Of a DNA stretch of 64,000 bases, positions 35,551-42,989 are shown piece after piece. Each line of letters begins with the position of its first letter. Position 1 is the first letter of the stretch. A program made the position numbers and the translations under genes. The DNA lies in assembly GCF_020010925.1 (NCBI RefSeq), contig NZ_JAGJBZ010000001.1, forward strand, positions 2,710,001-2,774,000, written 5' to 3'. This DNA comes from Streptomyces griseiscabiei. Lineage in GTDB: Bacteria > Actinomycetota > Actinomycetes > Streptomycetales > Streptomycetaceae. The notes under the pieces were generated by a model. That model worked only from the letters and a program-made list of their open reading frames with translations, had not been told where the DNA came from and did no database searches.

Positions 35551-36158
35551 GGGCGCTGCCGGTCGGCGACCGCGCCCTGCTGATCGAGGTGGGCACGGGC
35601 GAGGAGGCCGAGGCCCTGCACGCCGAGCTGCTGCGCCGCCGTGCGACGGGCGAGCTGGCGGCGGCCGAGATCGTCCCCGCCGCCCGTACGGTCCTGCTGG
35701 ACGGCCTGGACGCCCCGTCCCGTCTCGCCGAGCGCCTCGCCCACTGGGACATCCCGCCCGTCCCCCCGCGCGCGGAGGACGTCGTCGAGATCGCCGTACG
35801 GTACGACGGCCCCGATCTGCCGGACGTCGCCGCCCACTGGGGTGTCGAGGAGGCGGAGGTGGCCCGGATCCACGCGGCGGCCGAGTACCGCGTGGCCTTC
35901 TGCGGCTTCGCCCCCGGCTTCGGCTACCTCACCGGACTGCCCCGCGAGGTCCCGCGCCGGGCGACCCCGCGCACGGCCGTCCCGGCGGGTTCGGTCGCCC
36001 TGGCCGGCCCGTACACCGGGGTGTACCCGCGCTCCTCCCCGGGCGGCTGGCAGCTGATCGGTACGACCGACGCCGTGCTGTGGGACCACGCGCGCGTGCC
36101 GGCCGCTCTGCTGGCGCCGGGCACCCGGGTCCGCTTCAAGCCCCTGGAGACCCTGTGA
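35547..36158 (+). CDS. pxpB: 5-oxoprolinase subunit B (KipI-like)
   Basis: 203-aa carboxyltransferase-1/KipI-type subunit. Typical motifs are GDRALLIEVG, VRYDGPDLPDVAAH, CGFAPGFGYLTGLP and GPYTGVYPRSSPGGWQLIG. It forms a complex with PxpC that supplies the ATP-dependent phosphorylation partner for PxpA. It is coupled on both sides by overlapping stop/start codons. The fusion of B with C seen in allophanate hydrolase-related proteins is not present. Confidence 0.95.
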   Translation: MRALPVGDRALLIEVGTGEEAEALHAELLRRRATGELAAAEIVPAARTVLLDGLDAPSRLAERLAHWDIPPVPPRAEDVVEIAVRYDGPDLPDVAAHWGVEEAEVARIHAAAEYRVAFCGFAPGFGYLTGLPREVPRRATPRTAVPAGSVALAGPYTGVYPRSSPGGWQLIGTTDAVLWDHARVPAALLAPGTRVRFKPLETL

Positions 36159-37027
36159 CGGACCGTGCCCTCGTGGTGGTGCGCGCCGGAGCCCTGACCA
36201 CCGTCCAGGACCGGGGCCGCCCCGGTCATGCCCATCTGGGCGTACCGCGCTCGGGAGCGCTGGACCTGCCGGCGGCGGATCTGACCAATCGTCTGGTGGG
36301 CAACCCGCCGCGGGCGGCCCTCCTGGAGACCACCCTCAACGGCTGCTCGGTCCGGCCCCGTTCGACGGTCACCGTGGCGGTCGGGGGCGCCCCCTGCCCG
36401 GTCACCGTGGACGGCCGCCCGGCGGCCTGGGGGGCACCGGTGAGGGTGCCCGGCGGGGCGCTCCTGGACGTGGGCGCGGCCCGCTCCGGCGTGCGCGGCT
36501 ATGTGGCCTTCTCCGGCGGGGTGACCGTGGAACCGGTGCTCGGCAGCCGCTCCACCGACCTGCTGTCGGGGCTCGGCCCCCCACCCCTCACGGACGGCAC
36601 GGTGCTCCCGCTCGGCCGCCCGGCCGGGCTCCCCGCGCGCGTGGACGTCGTCCCGCACCCGGCACCGCCCTCGGAGCTGGTGCTGCGGCTCACCCTGGGC
36701 CCCCGGGACGACTGGTTCACGGACGCGGCGCTGGACACCCTCACCAGGCGCCCCTACGCCGTCTCCTCGGCGAGCAACCGCATCGGGCTGCGTACGGAGG
36801 GGCCCGCCCTGGAGCGTTCCCGGGCGGGCGAACTCCCGAGCGAGGGCATGGTGCTGGGTGCCGTCCAGGTGCCGCCGGACGGCCGCCCGGTCGTCTTCCT
36901 CGCCGACCACCCCACCACCGGCGGCTATCCGGTGATCGCGGTGGTCCACCCCGCGGACCTGCCCGGCGCCGCGCAGGCCGCCCCGGGCACACCGGTGCGG
37001 TTCGTCGTCGTACGACACCGCCGCTGA
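36155..37027 (+). CDS. pxpC: 5-oxoprolinase subunit C (KipA-like)
   Basis: 290-aa carboxyltransferase-2/KipA-type subunit of PxpABC. It contains VQDRGRPGHAHLGVPRSGALD near the start, GYVAFSGGV, the central LTLGPRDDWF and the C-terminal GMVLGAVQVPPDGRPVV and DHPTTGGYPVIAVV, all hallmarks of the family. The GTG start at 36155 overlaps the pxpB stop as GTGA. It ends the operon; the convergent SGNH hydrolase stop is 23 bases away. Confidence 0.95.
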   Translation: MTDRALVVVRAGALTTVQDRGRPGHAHLGVPRSGALDLPAADLTNRLVGNPPRAALLETTLNGCSVRPRSTVTVAVGGAPCPVTVDGRPAAWGAPVRVPGGALLDVGAARSGVRGYVAFSGGVTVEPVLGSRSTDLLSGLGPPPLTDGTVLPLGRPAGLPARVDVVPHPAPPSELVLRLTLGPRDDWFTDAALDTLTRRPYAVSSASNRIGLRTEGPALERSRAGELPSEGMVLGAVQVPPDGRPVVFLADHPTTGGYPVIAVVHPADLPGAAQAAPGTPVRFVVVRHRR

Positions 37028-37049
37028 CCGGAGCCGTTCCGCCGCCGTC

Positions 37050-37949
37050 TCACACCACCTCCGGCCGCTGCTCGGGGACGGACAGCGCCGCCAGGGCCGC
37101 CGCCACCGCGTGGGAGGCGGACAGGTCGAGCCGGGCGCTGGTGCCGCGCGCCTTGTGGCGCACCTCGGCGGCGGCGAGGGTGAGGAGCTGCGGGAGCAGG
37201 TCGGTGCAGCGCCGGGCCACCCAGCCCGTCCCGGCGGTGGCCAGCCACCAGACGCCGGCACCGCGCGTGGGCGCCGCGCGTCCGGGCTCGGCGGACGGCG
37301 CGGGGCCCGTGGCGATCCCGGCCTCCGTGAGCAGGGCGTGGAAGCGGAGGGCGAGCTGCCGGTGCCCCCGCTCGCCGGGGTGCAGCCGGTCCGCGCTCCA
37401 CATCGCGCGGTCCGTCAGCCAGGCGCCCTCCGAGGCGTGCAGATGCACGGCCCCATGGCGCTCGGACAGGGCGTGCACCACGGTGTTGACGGCCCGTTGC
37501 CGCCGGGCGAGGGGCCGGGCGAGCGCCCCGGGCAGGCCGAGCATCGCCCCGGGGTCGGGCAGACAGGCGGTCAGCAGGACCGTGCCGTGTTCCCGGAAGG
37601 CCCCGTAGATCTCGTCGAGGCGGGCGGCGACGGCGTGGATGTCGAAGGTGCAGCGCAGGGTGTCGTTGACGCCGATGACGACGGAGGCGATGTCCGGCCG
37701 GAGCGCGAGCGCGGCGGACAGCTGCCGGTCCAGCACGTCACGCGTCTGGGAGCCGCTGACGGCCAGGTTGGTGAACTCGACATCCGGCCCCACGTCCCAC
37801 CGCGCGCCCCGCCCCGCGTCCGGCACCGCACCCGCCCCGAGCCCGTCGGCGAGCAGCGCGGCCCAACCTCGCCATCCGCCGCCGTCGACCCGGTCGCCCA
37901 CGCCCTCGGTGAGGGAGTCGCCGAGGGCCACGAACCGCAGGGCTCTCAT
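37050..37949 (-). CDS. SGNH/GDSL-family hydrolase
   Basis: 299-aa hydrolase with the SGNH blocks: GDSLTEG with nucleophile S12, the Gly block NLAVSGSQT, GVNDTL with Asn, and DRLHPGERGHRQLA with the Asp-His pair. No signal peptide is seen, so an intracellular esterase is likely; residues after about 215 form a C-terminal extension not needed for the fold. Its ATG at 37949 overlaps the stop of the GT4 gene (ATGA). As the last member of a three-gene set with two glycosyltransferases it may remove or add an acyl group on a glycolipid or glycan, which is inference. Confidence 0.87.
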   Translation of the reverse strand: MRALRFVALGDSLTEGVGDRVDGGGWRGWAALLADGLGAGAVPDAGRGARWDVGPDVEFTNLAVSGSQTRDVLDRQLSAALALRPDIASVVIGVNDTLRCTFDIHAVAARLDEIYGAFREHGTVLLTACLPDPGAMLGLPGALARPLARRQRAVNTVVHALSERHGAVHLHASEGAWLTDRAMWSADRLHPGERGHRQLALRFHALLTEAGIATGPAPSAEPGRAAPTRGAGVWWLATAGTGWVARRCTDLLPQLLTLAAAEVRHKARGTSARLDLSASHAVAAALAALSVPEQRPEVV

Positions 37950-39106
37950 CCCACGCCCTCCCTCACCGTGTGCCCGACGGTCGCGTCGTGCGCGGCGAGG
38001 AAGGCGTCCACCGCGGTCTGCCAGCCGAAGCACTCGGCACGCGCGCGTGCCGCCTCCCGGCGGTCGTCCCCGGGCAGGTCCAGCAGCAGTTCGACGGCGT
38101 CCGCGAAGGCCTCCCCGCTGTCCGCCGCCGTCGCGCCGGCCGACCCGATGACCTCGGGCAGCGCGGACGAGGAGCTGGCCACCACGGGCGTACCGCAGGC
38201 CATCGCCTCCAGAGCCGCCAGCCCGAACGTCTCAGCGGGTCCGGGGGCCAGCGCCACATCGGCGGAGGCCTGGAGGGCACCCAGCATGGCGCGGTCGCCG
38301 ACATGTCCGAGGAAGGTGACCGGCAGCCCCTTGGCCCGCTGTTCGAGCCTGCCGCGCAGCGGTCCGTCCCCGGCGACGACCAGCACGGCCCGCCGCCCGC
38401 GCCGTACCAGCGCCTCCAGCGCGTCGACGGCCGTGCCGGGCCGTTTCTCCACCGACAGCCGGGAGCACATCACCAGCAGCACTTCGTCCTCGCGCGCGTA
38501 CCACTCGCGCAGCGCCTTGTCCCGCAGCTCGGGGTGGCGTCCCACGAGGTCGACGCCCAGCGGTGCCCGGACGACGTTCCGGGCACCGATCCGCACGAAC
38601 TCCCGTTCGGCGAACTCGGTGGTGCACACCACCTTCGCGTAGGTGTGGGCCGTACGGACGTTGAGGGCGTCGGACGTCCTGCGGGCCATGGACTCGGAGA
38701 GGCCCCAGGTCCGCAGCACGCCGTCGGCGGTCTCGTGCGAGACCATCACCGCGCGCACCCGGGCCCGCCGGGCCCACTTCCCCGTCCAGCGCAGTGTGGT
38801 CCGGTCGGAGACCTCCAGCCGGTCGGGCGCCAGCGACTCCAGCAGGCCGGCCACCCGCCGCCTGTCCACCAGGACCCGGTAGCCACCGGTCCCGGGCAGC
38901 AGCGGTCCGGGCAGGGTGACGACCCGCCCCTGTTCGGTCGCGCTGTCGGTGTACCGCTCGCCGGGGACGACGAGCACGGCCTCGTGCCCGGCCGCCTCGA
39001 ACCCCTTGCCCAGTTCCCGCAGCGCGGTCCGCAGACCGCCCGAGGAGGGGGCGACGAAGTTGGCGAGCCGTACGATCCGCAACCTCGGTGTCGCGGTCGC
39101 GGTCAT
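37946..39106 (-). CDS. GT4-type glycosyltransferase
   Basis: 386-aa GT-B glycosyltransferase. The N-terminal domain begins LRIVRLANFVAPSSGGLRTALREL; the C-terminal donor-binding domain has CSRLSVEKRPGTAVDAL, VVAGDGPLRGRLE and the E-x7-E motif in PAETFGLAALEAMACGTPVV. The donor is a nucleotide sugar, probably GDP-mannose by analogy with linked MgtA-like enzymes, but not proven. It overlaps both neighbours by ATGA, which points to a stoichiometric set with the second GT4 and the SGNH hydrolase. Confidence 0.88.
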   Translation of the reverse strand: MTATATPRLRIVRLANFVAPSSGGLRTALRELGKGFEAAGHEAVLVVPGERYTDSATEQGRVVTLPGPLLPGTGGYRVLVDRRRVAGLLESLAPDRLEVSDRTTLRWTGKWARRARVRAVMVSHETADGVLRTWGLSESMARRTSDALNVRTAHTYAKVVCTTEFAEREFVRIGARNVVRAPLGVDLVGRHPELRDKALREWYAREDEVLLVMCSRLSVEKRPGTAVDALEALVRRGRRAVLVVAGDGPLRGRLEQRAKGLPVTFLGHVGDRAMLGALQASADVALAPGPAETFGLAALEAMACGTPVVASSSSALPEVIGSAGATAADSGEAFADAVELLLDLPGDDRREAARARAECFGWQTAVDAFLAAHDATVGHTVREGVG

Positions 39107-40233
39107 GCGGCCACCACCGTCCGCGTGGTCAGCACATCGGCGTAGTGCCCGATGAGCTGATCGCCGACGGCGGCCCAGGTGCGGCCCTCGACCATGGCCC
39201 GTCCGGCGGCCCCGTAGGCGGCCCGCAGCGCCGGATCGGCGGCCAGCGCCCCCACGGCGTCGCGTACGGCGCTCGCGTCGCGCGGCGGGACCAGGAGCCC
39301 GGTGCGTCCGTGGGCGACGAGGTCCAGCGGGCCGCCGGCGGCGGGCGCCACGACGGGCACCCCGCTGGCCATGGCCTCCTGCACGGTCTGGCAGAAGGTC
39401 TCGAAGGGGCCGGTGTGGGCGAAGACGTCGAACGAGGCGAAGATCCGGGCGAGGTCGTCGCCGGTGCGGCGGCCGAGGAAGACGGCCCCGGGCAGGGCCT
39501 CGCGCAGTCCGGGCTCGCTGGGCCCGTCGCCCACGACGACGACCTTCACGCCGTCCAGGCCGCAGACCCCGGCGAGCAGTTCGATCTGCTTCTCGGGGGC
39601 GAGGCGGCCGACGTAGCCGACGATCACCTCGCCGTTCGGTGCCAGCTCGCGGCGCAGTGCCTCGTCCCTCAGCTCGGGGCGGAAGCGGACCGTGTCGACG
39701 CCGCGCGGCCACAGGCTGACCCGGGGCACACCGTGTGCCTCCAGGTCGCGCAGGGCCGCGCTGGACGGGGCGAGGGTGCGGTCGGCGGCGGCGTGCACGG
39801 AGCGGATGCGCCGCCAGGCCGCCGCCTCACCGGCGTGGACGTAGGTGCGGGCGTACCCGGCGAGGTCGGTCTGGTAGATGGCGACGGCGGGGACACCGAG
39901 GCGGGCGGCGGCCGCCATGCCGCGCACTCCGAGGACGAAGGGGCTGGCCAGGTGGACGATGTCGGCGCGGTGCTCGACGATCGCCGCGGCGACCCGGCGG
40001 CTGGGCAGGGCGACCCTGACCTGGGGGTAGCCGGGGAGCGGGAGGGAGGGGACGCGGACGACGGGGCACGGCGCCTGGAGATCGGCTCCGGCTCCGGTTC
40101 CCTGGGCGGTGGCCGGGGCCACGACGAGCGGGGCGTGCCCCCGCGCGACAAGGTGGCGCGCGGTCTGCAGGGCGCAGTGGGCCACGCCGTTCACATCGGG
40201 GGGAAAGGACTCGGTCACTATGACGACACGCAT
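39103..40233 (-). CDS. GT4-type mannosyltransferase (MgtA-like)
   Basis: 376-aa GT-B enzyme starting MRVVIVTESFPPDVNGVAHC, which resembles the mycobacterial/corynebacterial MgtA (mannosyl transfer to glucuronosyl diacylglycerol) and PimB group. The donor side has GYVGRLAPEKQIELL, VVVGDGPSEPGLRE and the E-x7-E motif in GPFETFCQTVQEAMASGVPVV. First gene of the three-gene set, with a gene-free spacer of about 140 bases upstream holding its promoter. A role in membrane glycolipid mannosylation is inferred. Confidence 0.88.
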   Translation of the reverse strand: MRVVIVTESFPPDVNGVAHCALQTARHLVARGHAPLVVAPATAQGTGAGADLQAPCPVVRVPSLPLPGYPQVRVALPSRRVAAAIVEHRADIVHLASPFVLGVRGMAAAARLGVPAVAIYQTDLAGYARTYVHAGEAAAWRRIRSVHAAADRTLAPSSAALRDLEAHGVPRVSLWPRGVDTVRFRPELRDEALRRELAPNGEVIVGYVGRLAPEKQIELLAGVCGLDGVKVVVVGDGPSEPGLREALPGAVFLGRRTGDDLARIFASFDVFAHTGPFETFCQTVQEAMASGVPVVAPAAGGPLDLVAHGRTGLLVPPRDASAVRDAVGALAADPALRAAYGAAGRAMVEGRTWAAVGDQLIGHYADVLTTRTVVAA

Positions 40234-40372
40234 ACCCGTGTTGTCGTCGGGCTGGACGTGGCCGCGTCAACGTGGATCTTTCCGGTCGGAAAACGTCCCA
40301 TGAGCGTTGCGCTGCACACATGTCCAGGTCAGACCACGTCCATGCCCTCCTGAGGTCCGAGTCACCCGATGT

Positions 40373-41791
40373 TCACACTGCGGGCATGTCAGGACCGATC
40401 CGGCTGCGTACGGCTGTCTGGACCTCGGCCTCCTCGGCCGGGTCGGCGGCCAGTCGGCGGAGTTGGTCGACCACGCGCGCGTCACCCGTCTCGGCGTGCC
40501 GGGCGGCGATCTCCCGGGTGGTCTCCTCGCAGTCCCAGAGGCACTCGACGGCGAAGCCGGCCGGGAACGAGGGGTCGGTGGCCGCGAGCGCGCGGGCGGC
40601 GCGGCCACGCAGATGGGAGGAGGCGGTCTCGCGGTAGATATGGCGCAGGACGGGCGCGGCGCAGACGATGCCGAGCCGGCCGGTGCCGTCGACGAGCGTC
40701 CACAGGGTCGGCGCGTCGGGTCCCTCGCCGCGTACGGCCTCCCGCAGCGCGCCCAGCACCAGATCGCTGTCCTTGGCCCCGCCGAGACAGGCCAGCATGC
40801 GCCCGGCGGCGGCGCCCAGGGGATCGGGCCGGTGGACCCAGCCGCGGGCGCGGTCGACGGCGGCCATGCTGCGCATCCGTTCGAAGGCATCGACGGCGGC
40901 CTCCACGACCATCGTCGTCCCGTCGGTCACGGCGCCCTCGATGAGTCCGAGGGCGTCGGGATCGTTGCCGTCGGCGAGGTAGCGCAGGGCGGTACAGCGG
41001 GCGCCGTCGTCCCCGGACCGGGCGGCGGCGAGGATCTCGGGCCGGTCCTCGGGGCCGGCGACGGCGGTGAGACAGCGGGCGGCCGGCACATGGAGGACGG
41101 CTCCGCGTTCGATGCCCTGCTGGGCCCACTCGAACACGGCCTTGACGCTCCACCCCGGGCGGGGCCCGCTGGGTCGCATCTGCCGCTGCCAGCGGTCGAA
41201 GCAGCCGGTCTCCTGGGCGGCGCGCACCCGGGTGGCGACGGCTTCGCGGGGATCGTCGGCCCACAGCCGCCAGGGCCGGGGCTCGAAGGCGTCACGGACG
41301 GCGGCGGCCAGCTCGGCCTCGCCCTCCGGATCGGTGGTGAAGCGGCCCAGGACGGGCTCGGCGAGGGCGCGCAGCCCTTCGTCGTCGTCCCGGAGGGCCA
41401 GCTCGTCCAGGGCCCAGGCCCAGCTGGTGCCCACGGCGGCGTACCTGCGCAGCAGTTCGAGCGCGTCCCGCCTGCCGTAGGAGGCGAGGTGCCCGAGGAC
41501 CGCGAGGGCGAGTCCGGTGCGTGACTCGCAGGTGTCGAGCACGTCCTCGGCGTCGAAGAGGTGCCGCTCGATCTCGTCCAGCTCGCCGCTGAGGTCGAGG
41601 TAGAGACGGGCGTAGTACAGGGAGCGGTTCTCCACCTGCCAGTCGTGGCGGGGGTCGCTCAGCACACAGTGGTTGAGTGCCGCGAGCGCCTCGGCCCGCG
41701 GGGCGGTGAGCGCGTGCAGGGTGCCGTCGCCGCGGCCCCGCTGCAGCAGGCCGAGCAGCGTACCGCTGGGCGCTATGACCGGTTCGAACAT
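40373..41791 (-). CDS. HEAT-repeat protein
   Basis: 472-aa soluble, all-helical protein. Helical pairs of about 30-35 residues with Ala/Leu patterns such as RCTALRYLADGNDPDALGLI and RGRAARALAATDPSFPAG fit HEAT/PBS-lyase-type repeats running through the second half; the first half is helical and Trp-rich. No enzyme motif is seen; such proteins act as scaffolds. The ATG at 41791 has GAGG 9 bases upstream; a GTG five codons earlier is the alternative. It lies between the glycosyltransferases and the ankyrin gene, on the same strand as both. Confidence 0.8.
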   Translation of the reverse strand: MFEPVIAPSGTLLGLLQRGRGDGTLHALTAPRAEALAALNHCVLSDPRHDWQVENRSLYYARLYLDLSGELDEIERHLFDAEDVLDTCESRTGLALAVLGHLASYGRRDALELLRRYAAVGTSWAWALDELALRDDDEGLRALAEPVLGRFTTDPEGEAELAAAVRDAFEPRPWRLWADDPREAVATRVRAAQETGCFDRWQRQMRPSGPRPGWSVKAVFEWAQQGIERGAVLHVPAARCLTAVAGPEDRPEILAAARSGDDGARCTALRYLADGNDPDALGLIEGAVTDGTTMVVEAAVDAFERMRSMAAVDRARGWVHRPDPLGAAAGRMLACLGGAKDSDLVLGALREAVRGEGPDAPTLWTLVDGTGRLGIVCAAPVLRHIYRETASSHLRGRAARALAATDPSFPAGFAVECLWDCEETTREIAARHAETGDARVVDQLRRLAADPAEEAEVQTAVRSRIGPDMPAV

Positions 41792-42093
41792 GGGAAACAG
41801 CCTCACATCAAGCGTCGACGCAACCGGGGTTCTTGCTTCACCAGGCCGCGTGACAACACGTCGGGGCGCCCGCCGTCTCTTGCTTGCTGTAGACCATCTT
41901 CCTCTGCCTCTCGTCGGTGGCCCATGCGGACCGCGTCACGGCCCACGCGGTGCGGCAACACCTGCCCAGCCATCATGTCCGTGAATCACGACGTCATGAT
42001 GACCCGGCGGTTCTTCCTGCCGCGACCGAAATATCCGGCGGCCCCGTACCGCCTCCCCCGTCTTTCGTGTTTCTGCTGGTCAGAACATATGGA
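41792..42093 (-). other. Gene-free spacer between the ankyrin and HEAT genes
   Basis: 302 bases, less GC-rich than the surroundings, with no credible ORF. It should contain the ankyrin terminator and the promoter of the HEAT-repeat gene. I see no strong hairpin. Confidence 0.35.
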
Positions 42094-42486
42094 TCAGTGC
42101 GCTGCGAACAGTTCGAGCAGTTCTGTCTTACCGAACATCCGTGCGGTGTCAACCGCGTTCGGAGTGCCCGCGACCGGATCGGCCCCGCCCTCCAGAAGGA
42201 CGCGGATGACGCCCTCCTCACCCTTGAAAACCGCCCCGGCGAGGGGAGTCTGGCCCCGGTCGTTGACACGGTCCGCCTCGCCGCCGCGGGCCAGGAGCGC
42301 CCGCACCGCCTCGGCGTGACCGTGATACGCGGCGAGCATCACGAGCGAGTCGCCGCGGTCGTTGGTGAGGTCGGCCGGAACCCCCGCGTCCACGTACGCC
42401 ACGAGCGCCTCGGTCTCGCCCCGGCGGGCCAGATCGAAGATCTTGGTCGCCAGCTCCACGACCTCGGGGTCGAGGGCTTCGGTCAT
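42094..42486 (-). CDS. Small ankyrin-repeat protein
   Basis: 130-aa protein made of about three to four ankyrin repeats: GETEALVAYVDAGVPADLTN, RGDSLVMLAAYHGHAEAVRALL, RGQTPLAGAVFKGEEGVIRVLL and a final degenerate repeat. It has no signal peptide. The ATG at 42486 has GAGAGGTGG upstream. Ankyrin proteins mediate protein contacts; the partner is unknown. It is divergent from smeA-sffA with a 271-base spacer that holds a perfect inverted repeat. Confidence 0.88.
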   Translation of the reverse strand: MTEALDPEVVELATKIFDLARRGETEALVAYVDAGVPADLTNDRGDSLVMLAAYHGHAEAVRALLARGGEADRVNDRGQTPLAGAVFKGEEGVIRVLLEGGADPVAGTPNAVDTARMFGKTELLELFAAH

Positions 42487-42649
42487 CGCCGGGACCACCT
42501 CTCACATACGCACTTCGAGCCGAACGGGTGAATCGCCAGAGTACTGGCTCGACGCACACATCAGCGGACAGAGCCGAGGCAAAGATCACACCGAGTCCCG
42601 TCGCGCGCAACAGCCCAGCCCGGACGGCCCAACGCCGATGCCACCACTC

Positions 42650-42674
42650 GGGTGAAATCCACGAAATTTCACCC
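42650..42674. promoter_or_regulatory. Perfect inverted repeat upstream of smeA
   Basis: GGGTGAAAT and ATTTCACCC (42650-42658 and 42666-42674) with a 7-base spacer, followed by an AT-rich tract CTTTTATCGTATGGATACAT (about 42683-42702) that could hold the -10 region. The site is 84 bases before the smeA start and probably binds a developmental regulator. Confidence 0.5.
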
Positions 42675-42757
42675 ATCCGCACCTTTTATCGTATGGATAC
42701 ATCCTGTGACCTTGGAAGAACTCATGGTGACTGTCCCCATCAACCAGGAGAGCCCAA

Positions 42758-42952
42758 ATGATCCTGAACATCTCAGGCGTCGTCCTGCTCGGCGTCATCG
42801 TCTTCCTGTTCTTCCGCAAGGACGGGCTGAAGGCCTCGCACTGCATCGTCGTCACGCTGTTCGGCTTCTACCTCGCCAGCACGGGCATCGCCCCGAGCAT
42901 CACAGCGGGCGGCGAGAGCCTCGCGAGCCTCCTCGGTGGGATCAAGTTCTGA
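42758..42952 (+). CDS. smeA: SmeA, small sporulation membrane protein
   Basis: 64-aa hydrophobic protein (MILNISGVVLLGVIVFLFFR). In Streptomyces coelicolor the two-gene operon smeA-sffA codes for a small membrane protein that sends the SpoIIIE/FtsK-like SffA to sporulation septa and affects nucleoid segregation and spore wall formation. Size, membrane character and the downstream FtsK-like gene match this locus. One N-terminal helix (about 4-20) and a second less hydrophobic stretch (about 27-45) are visible. AGGAG lies before the ATG. sffA begins 37 bases after the stop. Confidence 0.85.
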   Translation: MILNISGVVLLGVIVFLFFRKDGLKASHCIVVTLFGFYLASTGIAPSITAGGESLASLLGGIKF

Positions 42953-42989
42953 CCCCGTCCCCATCCGTACACACCCTCAGGAGACAGCC

